Under the pieces are notes generated by a model. It did no database searches, was not told the DNA's origin, and saw nothing but the letters and a program-made list of their open reading frames with translations. A stretch of DNA of 64,000 bases, taken from the NCBI RefSeq assembly GCF_014643595.1, contig NZ_BMJT01000002.1, positions 62,001 through 126,000 of the forward strand, in the 5' to 3' direction. Made by a program: the position numbers and the translations under genes. This DNA comes from Lysinibacillus alkalisoli. Lineage in GTDB: Bacteria > Bacillota > Bacilli > Bacillales_A > Planococcaceae. Within the stretch, counting starts at the first letter, position 1. Every line of letters begins with the position of its first letter. Positions 53,170 to 61,801 of the stretch are shown here, one piece after another.

Positions 53170-53241
53170 TTAGTTTGTAAAGTTTAATGATGTTAAGTAT
53201 GCTAATAATGCAAGGAAACCAATTCCGAATACTGTTGACAT
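53170..53241 (-). CDS. 23-residue hydrophobic peptide
   Basis: A very short gene with an excellent ribosome site (AAAGGAGGG, 8 nt before the ATG), a hydrophobic product consisting of one membrane helix (VFGIGFLALLAYLTSL) with polar ends, and a strong terminator right after its stop. The upstream region carries a TACAAT -10-like box. Together these make a complete, separate transcription unit. It carries no charged residues, so it is unlike typical type I toxins; function unknown. Confidence 0.6.
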   Translation of the reverse strand: MSTVFGIGFLALLAYLTSLNFTN

Positions 53242-53397
53242 TGTGAATGCCCTCCTTTAAAAAAACGTACAGTTTTACTCTTTTATTGTACAATGAAATG
53301 TAAAAGTATGAAACCTTTTATCCTACTTTTGCGTAGTAGTTTATATAAACCGTGATAAAAATTCAAAATTTTGTAGAAATAAAGAAGGTGAATGTAA

Positions 53398-53967
53398 ATG
53401 AAAAAATGGTTAAAGCAAAGTTTAATGGTCACAGTAGCTTTTTTAACCTTTGGTGTCATTACACCAATGCACGAGATTTGGCACAATGACGATAGTGGTA
53501 AGGCAAGTGCTTCATCCTCATTTGCAGAAGCAGCAGATTTAGAAACACCAAAAACAGAAGTCGTTGAAGCAATCGAGCCAACACCCAAAAGTGAAGAACC
53601 ATCACTACTAGACTTAGCTAAAGAACAATCATATGTCAAGTTTGGTACGCGCATCGCACCAAAAATTAGCGATGACTTTGATACCTATATCTTTCCTAAA
53701 ATTGAGGAAGCCATCGCTTTGAACTGTGCAGAGTTAGATGAATTAACTATAACAGAAAATCCAAGCGGTGGTTATGCCGAAAAAATGTTTCATGTTCAAC
53801 ACCAAGGTAAAGACGTGATTCGCTTCCATGTGCGCACAGAAAATCGTCCAAGCGAGGGTTTCTATTACAATTTTCACTATCATGTAGCACAAGATAACTT
53901 CTCTACACACCACGATCTTGGCGAAATTTATTGGTCAAAAAACACACCACCTAAATGGCTGTCGTAA
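53398..53967 (+). CDS. ypjP: YpjP-family protein
   Basis: A 189-residue protein of the YpjP family, conserved in Bacillales with unknown function. An N-terminal signal or anchor helix (about 5-22) is followed by an acidic, Pro/Glu-rich linker (about 30-75) and the conserved domain with YVKFGTRIAPKISDDFD and the hallmark RPSEGFYYNFHYHVAQDNFSTHHDLGEIYWSKNTPPKWL. AAGAAGGTG sets ATG 53398. Confidence 0.88.
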   Translation: MKKWLKQSLMVTVAFLTFGVITPMHEIWHNDDSGKASASSSFAEAADLETPKTEVVEAIEPTPKSEEPSLLDLAKEQSYVKFGTRIAPKISDDFDTYIFPKIEEAIALNCAELDELTITENPSGGYAEKMFHVQHQGKDVIRFHVRTENRPSEGFYYNFHYHVAQDNFSTHHDLGEIYWSKNTPPKWLS

Positions 53968-54034
53968 GTTGCAGTCTAAAATATATAATGAATAATAAGT
54001 TTGAGGCTGGGACATAACTAGTGTTCAGCCAAAG

Positions 54035-54070
54035 AAAAAGAGAAATTGAGCGCACTCAATTTCTCTTTTT
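54035..54070. terminator. Hairpin at the transposase 3' end of the IS
   Basis: AAAAAGAGAAATTGAG / CTCAATTTCTCTTTTT, a perfect 16-bp stem with CGCA loop. Confidence 0.85.
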
Positions 54071-54089
54071 CAATTTTTTATGGGTATTT

Positions 54090-55461
54090 TTATTGATTAG
54101 CTGTGAACTTGCGAAAGTTCACAGCTATCAATGCTAGTCCCATTTCATTCGCAACCTTCGTTTTGCCGCGAACGGAGAAGCGAGTGAAACGCAAATTAGC
54201 TTTCAGGTGACCAAAAACAGGTTCAACATCGATTTTACGTTTTCGATAAATCGCGCCTGTTTTTTCCGCTGAAAGCTTCGCTTTTACATAATTCTTTTGG
54301 TTTTCCCATTTTTCATTCACCATTAAGGTACGATGCTTCCCTTCCTTAGCTTTTGTACAGGACGTACGGAAAGGACAGTCTGTACAATTTTCGCATTGGT
54401 ATACCTTGAACGTTCGGGTGAAGCCATTTCGGTCCGAACGGACCGAAGGGTAACGAAATGTTAGCGTTTGCTGGTTAGGACAGGTATAGCTATCTGTCGT
54501 TTCATCATAGGGCCAGTTAGCCGTGTTGAAGGGATTTTGTCGATACTTTTTCTTTTGTTCGTGTCGTTAAAAGTGATACGTGATGAGTGCTTCACGCTTG
54601 CGATTTGTCAGAATATCATCATAATTTTGTTCGCTGCCGTAGCCTGCATCTGCTACGCAAGGGCATACTGTCGTTCAGTCGCAATTTGTACGTTATACCC
54701 TGCTTTTAACTACCCATTTCTCATATAATCATCTTTCATCCGCATAAAAGTGGCATCCTGGTCTATCTTCGCATAACTATTTCGTGTGCCAAAAATCGTC
54801 ATGTCCTTGGCGTATTTTTGTTTACGTAACACAAGGTCAATCCATGTTTTCCGCATGGCTTTCGGATGCTTACGTTGTCGGCGTAGGTGTTTTCTTTTCG
54901 GCGCATCTGTTGATCAAAGTCTTTGACGACCTCATCGACAGCTTCAATGACTTTGACAAGTTCAGGTAGCGTCAGTTCTTCTTCGTTTTCGCGTTGAATT
55001 GCCAGGATAATCGATTGGTCAAGTAATTCATCGTACACCGCCTGCGATTTTTCAATAAGATTAGTCTGGTAACGTACGATGGCTTTTTTCCACACAAAGG
55101 TGAATTTATTGGCGTTCGCTTCAATTTTCGTACCATCAATAAAAATCGCTTCGTTATCAATCTGTTTGGTTTCGATAAGTTGGCAACGGAATTGGACAAA
55201 GCATTGACGAAGTAATTCCTTCATATCTTTATGTACACGGAAGCGATTAATTGTACGATAACTCGGTTCATATCCTTGCGCCAACCACATCATACGAGGA
55301 TGGTAAGCTGGACACCCCTCATTTCGAAGAAATGGTGCGAACGCTTCGTGTGGAATACTTTCCACTAAATTGTGGACATGAAAAGCAATATCGTTAGCTT
55401 ATAATTTCATTTCAATATCTAGAGGCAAAATCAGTTGATTCATGGTATAATTTTTAAACAT
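54090..55461 (-). pseudogene. IS1182-type transposase, broken by stop and frameshifts
   Basis: The DDE transposase reads from ATG 55461 (MFKNYTMNQLILPLDIEMKL), hits an in-frame TAA where relatives have a Gln codon (MKLQANDIAFHVH...), continues with VESIPHEAFAPFLRNEGCPAYHPRMMWLAQGY and FIDGTKIEANANKFTFVWKKA (DDE Asp region), shifts frame near 54880 and again around 54600, and ends with the C-terminal DVEPVFGHLKANLRFTRFSVRGKTKVANEMGLALIAVNFRKF. Zinc-type Cys (CENCTDCPFRTSC) is retained. At least three lesions make it non-functional. Confidence 0.88.
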
Positions 55462-55540
55462 AAGAACACTTCTTTCTGTTGGATTTTGTTTTGGTGACTT
55501 TATTTTAACAGAAGGTGTTCTTTTTTAACCACAAAAATCA

Positions 55541-55581
55541 AAGCCCTTGAACTTTTACATTGCGTAAAAGTTCAAGGGCTT
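55541..55581. terminator. Hairpin at the transposase 5' end of the IS
   Basis: AAGCCCTTGAACTTTTAC / GTAAAAGTTCAAGGGCTT, a perfect 18-bp stem with ATTGC loop. Confidence 0.85.
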
Positions 55582-55794
55582 TTCATTTATAAGCAGGGTT
55601 ATGTCCCAGCCTCTTTTTAATTGTGATAGCGCTTTTTTGTCTAATGTATATAATATAAAATCGATATATTTTGTATTATGTTTAAATCTACATAAAGTAC
55701 CTTTTTTGTTTTTTTACAAATAAATATAAAATGTTTACAATTTGAGTAATTATATGGTAATATGGTTTGTAGAGAGATAAAGGAGGTTTCATTA

Positions 55795-56247
55795 ATGAAT
55801 TTAAAGAAAAAGTTTTTAAGTGCTGTGTTAGGTGCAGCTATTTGTACAAGTGCATTTGCTATAGAGGCAAATGCAAATTCCGATAAAACAGTTCTACCTT
55901 TTAACAATTTTACTATTTCATTTTTAAATGAGGCAAAAGCAACAGCGCCAATAAAAAAAATAAAGGATTCAACTAAACCAGGTGGCGAAGGTGCAGTTGT
56001 TAATCTAGATCGAGATAAGGGATCAGCTTGGATAACTAGCACAATTTATGCACCATATACAAGTACCAAATTTGCAGGTGGTTTGCTTCAAAGAGGACAG
56101 AGGGCAGTATTTCCTTACTTCAGACATGCTACTCTAGGACATGCATATGAATTACGTATGACAAAAACACATAATACAGGTAATCAAGGTAGTGCTATGA
56201 ATAGGACAGTGACAATATCTGGTCGATGGTCGCCTGATACATATTAA
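55795..56247 (+). CDS. Secreted peptide/protein, candidate bacteriocin-like (DUF2712-like)
   Basis: A 150-residue exported protein. The signal peptide spans about 1-29 (KKKFLSAVLGAAICTSAFAIEANA). The mature protein is basic and beta-rich (SAWITSTIYAPYTSTKFAGGLLQRGQRAVFPYF...) and ends RTVTISGRWSPDTY. I recall similar C-termini in DUF2712 proteins and a loose likeness to lactococcin-972-type precursors, but I cannot confirm this. AAAGGAGG sets ATG 55795, inside a frame that opens at 55762. A terminator separates it from the ABC genes behind it, which would give excess peptide over transporter, as in many bacteriocin operons. Confidence 0.7.
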   Translation: MNLKKKFLSAVLGAAICTSAFAIEANANSDKTVLPFNNFTISFLNEAKATAPIKKIKDSTKPGGEGAVVNLDRDKGSAWITSTIYAPYTSTKFAGGLLQRGQRAVFPYFRHATLGHAYELRMTKTHNTGNQGSAMNRTVTISGRWSPDTY

Positions 56248-56266
56248 TAAGTGTAATAGTAAACCT

Positions 56267-56301
56267 AAACCTATACCAAAATGCATGGTATAGGTTTTTA
56301 A
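56267..56301 (+). terminator. Internal terminator between the peptide gene and ABC genes
   Basis: AAACCTATACCA / TGGTATAGGTTT stem and T-run. Probably partial, allowing read-through into the transporter genes 15 bp on. Confidence 0.85.
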
Positions 56302-56316
56302 AATGGAGTGAAGATT

Positions 56317-57150
56317 ATGAAATTTCTACGTTTATATAAATATCGATTTTGGAATAAGTATACGTTATTAAATAGTATGATACTGATGTTTATTTTGGTG
56401 TTTTCATACTTTATGTATAATGAACGTTTACAAATGTTAATACAAAGTATTTGGGAACGCCCTGGAGACCTTCATCCAGATGCGTATAAAAGTTTTATTT
56501 TATTAAATCTTGAAGGCGTATTGACTTGGGAGTATTTTGTTATGTATAGCATGTTTAATATGGCGTTAATCTTCCCTCTATTTAGTATATTACCTTGTAT
56601 CCCTTTTACAAAAGACTTACATAGTTATTTTATTTATGGTAAACATCGTTTTGCTAACTTAAAGAAACAATATTGGTTCACTATCACGCAATATGCCAGT
56701 ATAGTTACAATTACAGTTACTGTGAGTATGGCGTTTATTTTTACAATTGCAGGATTTTTCTCAGTCCCTAGCCTAACAAGTTTAGGTAGTATTGATACAT
56801 GGTTGCCAGAAGGGTTTTATAGTGAATATCCGTATATTGTGTTTATGTTTATGATATTTTGCTATTATGGCTCCATGATATTTTCATATGCATTGTTAAC
56901 TTTAGGCTTAGCATTATGGACCAACCGCGTATATATATTACCTATAGCAGTTTATCTTTTTTTTGTTGTACAAACGAGAATAGCAATTTATTTCAACTTA
57001 CCTTATTTGGATATTCAGGCGAATATTGTAGCGTATAATACGACTGTCCCGTTATGGCAAATGTATGTTTCCATTTTATTTGTCGCTTTTATGGCAGTGA
57101 TTATAATTTATTTTGGCATAAAAAAAATAAGCAAGGAGCACCTAGTATGA
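56317..57150 (+). CDS. ABC-type six-TM membrane protein 1 of the peptide cassette
   Basis: A 277-residue membrane protein with a basic N-terminus (FLRLYKYRFWNKY) and six predicted helices at about 14-33, 75-97, 127-149, 170-198, 208-228 and 245-267, the topology of an ABC-2 permease subunit. No close family recognised; it may be a DUF2705-type protein linked with bacteriocin transport. Frame opens at GTG 56308, but GGAG eight nt before ATG 56317 marks the start. Its stop overlaps the next ATG. Confidence 0.75.
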   Translation: MKFLRLYKYRFWNKYTLLNSMILMFILVFSYFMYNERLQMLIQSIWERPGDLHPDAYKSFILLNLEGVLTWEYFVMYSMFNMALIFPLFSILPCIPFTKDLHSYFIYGKHRFANLKKQYWFTITQYASIVTITVTVSMAFIFTIAGFFSVPSLTSLGSIDTWLPEGFYSEYPYIVFMFMIFCYYGSMIFSYALLTLGLALWTNRVYILPIAVYLFFVVQTRIAIYFNLPYLDIQANIVAYNTTVPLWQMYVSILFVAFMAVIIIYFGIKKISKEHLV

Positions 57151-57881
57151 GTGTATTAATTGCAATAAGCATGGCATTTGTAGTGAGTTATATTAGCTAT
57201 AATGTAGCAGATGGAGTGATTGCTAACTATGCCATATATCAAGAATTATTAGAATATGATCTACATAATATGGATTATTTAGCCATTATGTTAGGCTCTA
57301 CAGATAGCACTACCTTTCCATTTGTTGATACGAGCAATTATATGGTAAGTATACCAAGCTTTTTGTTTTATATGGTAGGTATTTTACTAGCAGGGTGGCG
57401 CTTTATACGATTAGATCGCTCATATCATCCTTTATTATTAGCGAGATTACGTACACAGCAACATTTTTTGCGTTATTTGCAACGAGGTATATGTACAAAA
57501 ATTATAGTATATAGCGTCAGTTATACTTTAATAAGTTATGGTGTAACCAAATTATTAGCCCCTTATCCTAAAGACTCATTAACGATAGAGACTGTTGCTA
57601 TTATGCTGTTATTTACCATTTCACGTATAGTTTTATTGTATGGGCTAGCACAAATTATGTTACTCATCTATCTTAAAACAAATGCAATTATCGCACAATT
57701 TTACTTATTATTTATTATTATGCTGTGTTTAATTTTTGGAATGAATAGTGATGTAATAAATATTGTATTTTATAATCCGCGTTTATATTTTATACCAACT
57801 TTTATCGTTGCTACAGTATTGCTGATTAGTATTAAGAAAATTAAAGAGTCGATGGCTTATCAAGTGTTAGAAAAGGAGTAA
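57147..57881 (+). CDS. ABC-type six-TM membrane protein 2 of the peptide cassette
   Basis: A 244-residue membrane protein with about six helices (first VLIAISMAFVVSYISYNVADG, last YFIPTFIVATVLLISIKKI) and a large loop after the first. It probably pairs with the preceding protein as the second half of the membrane channel. Start ATG 57147 overlaps the previous stop (ATGA) and follows AAGGAGC; the longer frame from 57054 is not used. Not recognised by family. Confidence 0.72.
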   Translation: MSVLIAISMAFVVSYISYNVADGVIANYAIYQELLEYDLHNMDYLAIMLGSTDSTTFPFVDTSNYMVSIPSFLFYMVGILLAGWRFIRLDRSYHPLLLARLRTQQHFLRYLQRGICTKIIVYSVSYTLISYGVTKLLAPYPKDSLTIETVAIMLLFTISRIVLLYGLAQIMLLIYLKTNAIIAQFYLLFIIMLCLIFGMNSDVINIVFYNPRLYFIPTFIVATVLLISIKKIKESMAYQVLEKE

Positions 57882-57883
57882 TT

Positions 57884-58519
57884 ATGATGACAGCTATAAT
57901 AAGCGTAAGAAATATTTCTAAAAAGATTAAGGAGCATCCTATATTTCAAGATATTTCATTTGATATCCATAAGGGCGAGTGTGTAGGTTTAGTTGGTCAT
58001 AATGGGTCAGGTAAAACGATGATTATGAAGGCAATCTGTGGTTTTATAACCATTGATACAGGTGAAATTATCATTAACGATGAGCAAATTACATGTGGCA
58101 CGCATTTTATTCGTGATGCAGGTGTATTAATTGAGGCACCAGTCTTTTTAAATACGATTACTGGCTACGAAAATTTAGCTATTTTAGCCAATATTCAACA
58201 AAAAATTTCTAAAGAGGATATCATACATGCAATGCAGGTTGTTGGCTTAGGGGAAGCCATTAATAAAAAAGTGAGGGCATATTCCTTAGGTATGAAACAA
58301 AAATTACGCATTGCACAAGCCATTATGGAAAATCCCTCTATCCTGATTTTAGATGAGCCATTTAATGGGTTGGATAAGGCAAGTGTTGAAAACTTCCAAT
58401 GTTTATTAAAAGCGTATCAAGAAAAGGGCACAACAATTTTATTAACGACTCATGATGATAGACAAATTACAACATTATGTAACAAGGTATATGAGCTCGA
58501 CAATGGACGAATGCTATGA
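57884..58519 (+). CDS. ABC transporter ATP-binding protein of the peptide cassette
   Basis: A 211-residue ATPase of the exporter/immunity class (CcmA/BcrA-like). Walker A GHNGSGKT, signature YSLGMKQKLRIAQA, Walker B ILILDEPFNGLD and switch His (LLTTHDD) are present. GGAG precedes a double ATG at 57884/57887; the former is listed. With the two membrane proteins it should export the secreted protein's product or protect the cell from it. Its stop overlaps the lipoprotein start. Confidence 0.92.
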   Translation: MMTAIISVRNISKKIKEHPIFQDISFDIHKGECVGLVGHNGSGKTMIMKAICGFITIDTGEIIINDEQITCGTHFIRDAGVLIEAPVFLNTITGYENLAILANIQQKISKEDIIHAMQVVGLGEAINKKVRAYSLGMKQKLRIAQAIMENPSILILDEPFNGLDKASVENFQCLLKAYQEKGTTILLTTHDDRQITTLCNKVYELDNGRML

Positions 58520-59049
58520 AGAAATATATGTATCTTATTGTCTTATTAGTCGTATTAAGTGGATGTGGCCAGTTACATCCTAAAGTGGATAGTCAAGTAC
58601 TTCTGCAAAGTGAAGGATTTAGTCAACTCATTACATTTGACATATCACCTAGTGATTTTGAAACACAATTATTAGCGACAACTCTGTTTACGAAAATACC
58701 TGATGAAGAATTCACCTATGAATATAAAAGTGCCGGAATCATCGTAAGAATAGAATACGATGATGATAAATTGACTACGACACAGATGATTTTTGAGAAA
58801 GCTCGTCCTTTGCAAAATAAACAATATGCTGTTGAAGCACATCAAGCTTTAAATGAAGTTTTAGCCATACTAGAGCCAAAAGCCTATTCATTTGAAGTAT
58901 TGCAAGATATGTTAATGATACGAACGATGACAGAAATTCATGAAGGGAAAACAGTGAGATTAAGCGAAACTATAGAGTCAATATCAGTAGTGATGGAACT
59001 TGGTGATGGTCAAAATATTTATAGTGTTGTTTTTAGACCAATCATGTAA
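58516..59049 (+). CDS. Lipoprotein of the peptide cassette
   Basis: A 177-residue lipoprotein with lipobox VLSGC at about residues 12-16, acidic and helical-beta mixed in the mature part (FDISPSDFETQLLATTLFTKIPDEEFTYEYKSAG). Coupled to the ATPase by a four-base overlap, so it belongs to the system; lipoproteins in bacteriocin operons often give immunity, which is inference here. Family not recognised. Confidence 0.75.
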   Translation: MKKYMYLIVLLVVLSGCGQLHPKVDSQVLLQSEGFSQLITFDISPSDFETQLLATTLFTKIPDEEFTYEYKSAGIIVRIEYDDDKLTTTQMIFEKARPLQNKQYAVEAHQALNEVLAILEPKAYSFEVLQDMLMIRTMTEIHEGKTVRLSETIESISVVMELGDGQNIYSVVFRPIM

Positions 59050-59087
59050 AATATAAGTCGATGACAATAAATATCGAACTCTCTATG

Positions 59088-59116
59088 AAACACTCACTAC
59101 AGCGGTGAGTGTTTTC
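59088..59116 (+). terminator. Terminator of the peptide/ABC cassette
   Basis: AAACACTCAC / GTGAGTGTTT 10-bp stem with TACAGCG loop and a short T-run. Confidence 0.85.
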
Positions 59117-59264
59117 CTTTTGAAGTTGCATCTAAATAATTCGCCCTGGGTGATATAGCATCCTTTAATATTGTGTCTCTTTCTTGAAAAATGTCGCTAT
59201 ATCAATGATAATACGGTATATTTTAATAGATAAATGTACTATTTTAAGAAGAAGGAGTGATAGG

Positions 59265-60245
59265 ATGGTTTCGTCCAAAGATGTCGCAATTCAAGCGGGC
59301 GTTTCACAGGCTACTGTCTCACGTGTCCTGAATCACCCAGACCGTGTACAAGCTAAAACTCGTGATAAAGTACAGGCAGCTATTGAAACTTTAAAATATG
59401 TGCCAAATGCGCATGCACGTTCACTTGTACAAGACAAAACAAAGTTAATTACATTATTATCTGGCCCTTTGTATAATCCTTTTTTTGTAGAAACAACATC
59501 AGCCATTGTAAATTATGCTAACAAAAAAGGTTATCAAGTCAATGTACAATTTGTGCAAGATGACGAACTTGCTCTAGCTTATGCTACAGCGATTCAAACA
59601 AAAGTAGCTGGTATGATTTTGTCTTGTGTTTTTTTAGAAGATGCGATATTTGAGCAATTGACACATATGTCAATTCCTTTTATTACGTACAATCGTAAGC
59701 ATGCGAGAAATGAATATTTTGTCGAGATTGATAATAAACAAGCAGGGTATTTAGCAGCGCAACATTTACAACGATTGGGGCATAAACGTATTGCTTTTAT
59801 TGGAGGTTCTCAAAAGGTGAGTACTTTTCATGACCGTTTTATAGGGGTGAAACAAGCTCTCGGGACATTACTACCAGAGTTGGTCATTCATAACACTGCT
59901 GACAAAGAAGAAGTCGCTAAAGCATATGCACAATTAATGCAGTTGCCCACACCGCCTACAGCTATTGTTTGTGGGGCAGATTCTATTGCATTAGCGGTAA
60001 TGGATGTCGCGTATAAAGCTCAAGTTAAAATACCCGAGGAGTTAAGTATTATTGGTATTGACAACGTAGAAGATAGTCGCCACGGGGCCATTCAATTAAC
60101 GACCGTAGGCAGTATTTCAGAGCGTAATTTAGGGTTAGTGGCGATTCAAGAATTAATTAAAATGATTGAAAATGAAAAAAAGCCTTGCATACAAATTACC
60201 GAATCTGTTAAAGTATTTTCTAGAAGCACGACGCAGAGATGCTGA
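59265..60245 (+). CDS. LacI/GalR-family transcriptional regulator
   Basis: A 326-residue regulator. The N-terminal helix-turn-helix and hinge (VSSKDVAIQAGVSQATVSRVLNHPDRV...NAHARSLV) are classical LacI; the rest is a periplasmic-binding-like effector domain (FIGGSQKVSTFHDRF, GADSIALAVMD, SIIGIDNVEDSRHG). The frame opens at 59184, but AAGGAGTG before ATG 59265 and the HTH position fix the start. Two LacI-type operators lie between this gene and the permease, so it likely controls the downstream catabolic genes. Confidence 0.93.
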   Translation: MVSSKDVAIQAGVSQATVSRVLNHPDRVQAKTRDKVQAAIETLKYVPNAHARSLVQDKTKLITLLSGPLYNPFFVETTSAIVNYANKKGYQVNVQFVQDDELALAYATAIQTKVAGMILSCVFLEDAIFEQLTHMSIPFITYNRKHARNEYFVEIDNKQAGYLAAQHLQRLGHKRIAFIGGSQKVSTFHDRFIGVKQALGTLLPELVIHNTADKEEVAKAYAQLMQLPTPPTAIVCGADSIALAVMDVAYKAQVKIPEELSIIGIDNVEDSRHGAIQLTTVGSISERNLGLVAIQELIKMIENEKKPCIQITESVKVFSRSTTQRC

Positions 60246-60268
60246 GTTGCTTCTACTTTTTCGCCTAA

Positions 60269-60286
60269 AATGTATACGTATTCATT
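60269..60286. promoter_or_regulatory. LacI-type operator 1
   Basis: AAATGTATAC-GTATTCATTT, an inverted repeat with one mismatch per half-site and the central CG typical of LacI-family operators; cre-like but not a full cre match. Confidence 0.7.
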
Positions 60287-60311
60287 TTATGGCATTTATT
60301 TTTTTGAGTTT

Positions 60312-60329
60312 AATGTATACGTATTCATT
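60312..60329. promoter_or_regulatory. LacI-type operator 2
   Basis: Second copy of AATGTATACGTATTCATT, 43 bp (about four helical turns) from operator 1 and 80 bp before the permease ATG. Confidence 0.7.
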
Positions 60330-60408
60330 TGTGTTCAATATTCAGAAAAGTAGAAGTAATGCATCAATGTAACGTACTTTATGCGTAATTCACTAAGGGG
60401 GACAATTT

Positions 60409-61800
60409 ATGTTGTGGAAAAATAGGGAGTATGGTCAAGAAGCACCGCATATTCCAGCAGGACCATTTAAAATTCGATTACCTTTTATTCATTATCGTTT
60501 TGAGTGGCCTGATTATGTACAAGGTTTGTTAATGTGTGCAGTAGACTTATCAGCGATTCCGCTATTGACAGAGTTATTAGGTATGCCATTTGAAGTGGCA
60601 TTAGCTATTGTCATGTTAAATGGTCTATTTTATTTATTACATCATTTACTTGGTGACCCAGCCGTACCAGGGTGGATCACACCAGCCATTCCGTTGATTA
60701 TGTTATATGTACAGCAATTTCCAGAAGGGCCAGAACGTGTGCATGCCCTAATTGCCTTCCAGTTGACCCTCGGCATACTATCCTTACTTTTAGGGGCTAC
60801 GGGGTTAGCTAATAAAGTCATTCGTTTAATACCACCTGCTTTAAACTCAGGCATTATATTAGGCGCGGGCTTTGCTGCTATTATTTCGGTTTTCCAAATT
60901 GGTGGTCGTTTTGATCAATTCCCATGGACGATTACGATAGCGGTAGGTTTAGGTTTTTATTTGATGTTCTCTAAACATTTCGCGCAAATTCAAACAAAGC
61001 ATCCTTTATTTGGTTTAATCGCAAAATTAGGTGTGTTCCCTGTTATTATATTAGCAGTTATTATTGCACCATTATTTAAAGAAGCAGCTTGGCCCACAAT
61101 TGAATGGGGTTTTTCAAAGCCCGATTTTATAACATTGTGGAATGAATATACGATATTTGGCTTAGGTTTACCACCAATGATGATGTTCATTACGGCATTA
61201 CCTACAGTATTTGCTGCGTATATTGTATTATTTGGTGATGTTATTCAAACGCGTATTTTAGTTGAAGAAGCAGACGCATCTCGTGATGATGAGAAATTAG
61301 ATTATAATCCAAGTCGTGCACATCTTATTTTTGGTTTCCGTAATGCCACTATGAGTATATTAGGTCCAGATGTGACAATGGCAGGTCCTTTATGGTCAGC
61401 TATGCAGGTTGTGATGGTAGAGCGCTATAAAAAAGGGCGAGCTGCTATGGATTCGTTTTTTGGCGGTGTAGGCTCATTCCGTTGGGGAACAAATACAGGC
61501 TTATTGCTATTGCCAATTGTTGGTTTAGTACAACCTATTTTAGGTGTAGCATTGGCACTCACATTATTGATTCAAGGTTATGTAAGTGTAAAAGTGGGCG
61601 TATTAGAAGCTCGCAGCCAACGTGATTTAGGTATTGCAGGCATTATAGGTGGCGTACTTGCGATTAAAGGCGCTGCTTGGGGCTTTGGTGTTGGTATTTT
61701 ATTAGTATTTTTAATTTATGGAAGAGATTTTTTCCGCGGCGAAGTAGATGATACTTTTGTCAAAAATCAATCAGAATTTAAAGCGAGAAAGGAAGACTAA
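60409..61800 (+). CDS. NCS2/SLC23-like permease
   Basis: A 463-residue membrane transporter with about twelve to fourteen helices, of the broad nucleobase/ascorbate (SLC23) type: QGLLMCAVDLSAIPLLTELLGMPFEVALAIVMLNGLFYLLHHLLGDPAVPGWITPAIPLIMLYV, and IPPALNSGIILGAGFAAIISVFQIGGRF. It is the atypical branch often next to dehydrogenase genes, and its substrate need not be a nucleobase. Context (LacI regulator, Fe-ADH, SSADH) suggests it imports the hydroxy-acid substrate of those enzymes. AAGGGGGAC sets ATG 60409. Confidence 0.78.
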   Translation: MLWKNREYGQEAPHIPAGPFKIRLPFIHYRFEWPDYVQGLLMCAVDLSAIPLLTELLGMPFEVALAIVMLNGLFYLLHHLLGDPAVPGWITPAIPLIMLYVQQFPEGPERVHALIAFQLTLGILSLLLGATGLANKVIRLIPPALNSGIILGAGFAAIISVFQIGGRFDQFPWTITIAVGLGFYLMFSKHFAQIQTKHPLFGLIAKLGVFPVIILAVIIAPLFKEAAWPTIEWGFSKPDFITLWNEYTIFGLGLPPMMMFITALPTVFAAYIVLFGDVIQTRILVEEADASRDDEKLDYNPSRAHLIFGFRNATMSILGPDVTMAGPLWSAMQVVMVERYKKGRAAMDSFFGGVGSFRWGTNTGLLLLPIVGLVQPILGVALALTLLIQGYVSVKVGVLEARSQRDLGIAGIIGGVLAIKGAAWGFGVGILLVFLIYGRDFFRGEVDDTFVKNQSEFKARKED

Positions 61801-61801
61801 G

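Larger units (their letters stand above)
54003..55613 (-). mobile_element. Decayed IS1182-family insertion sequence
   Basis: A 1.6-kb element bounded by perfect 16-bp inverted repeats GAGGCTGGGACATAAC (54003-54018) and its complement (55598-55613), the kind of end known from IS1272/IS1182 elements. Strong hairpins lie inside both ends (54035-54070 with a 16-bp stem; 55541-55581 with an 18-bp stem), which block outside transcription. A single minus-strand transposase remnant fills the middle. No clear target duplication is visible. Confidence 0.85.

Noticed and set aside
60269-60329. The two 18-bp palindromes considered as CcpA cre sites
   Set aside because: They miss two conserved cre positions (TGTATACGTATTCA) and occur as an identical pair beside a LacI-family gene, so a cognate operator is more likely, although CcpA contact is not excluded.
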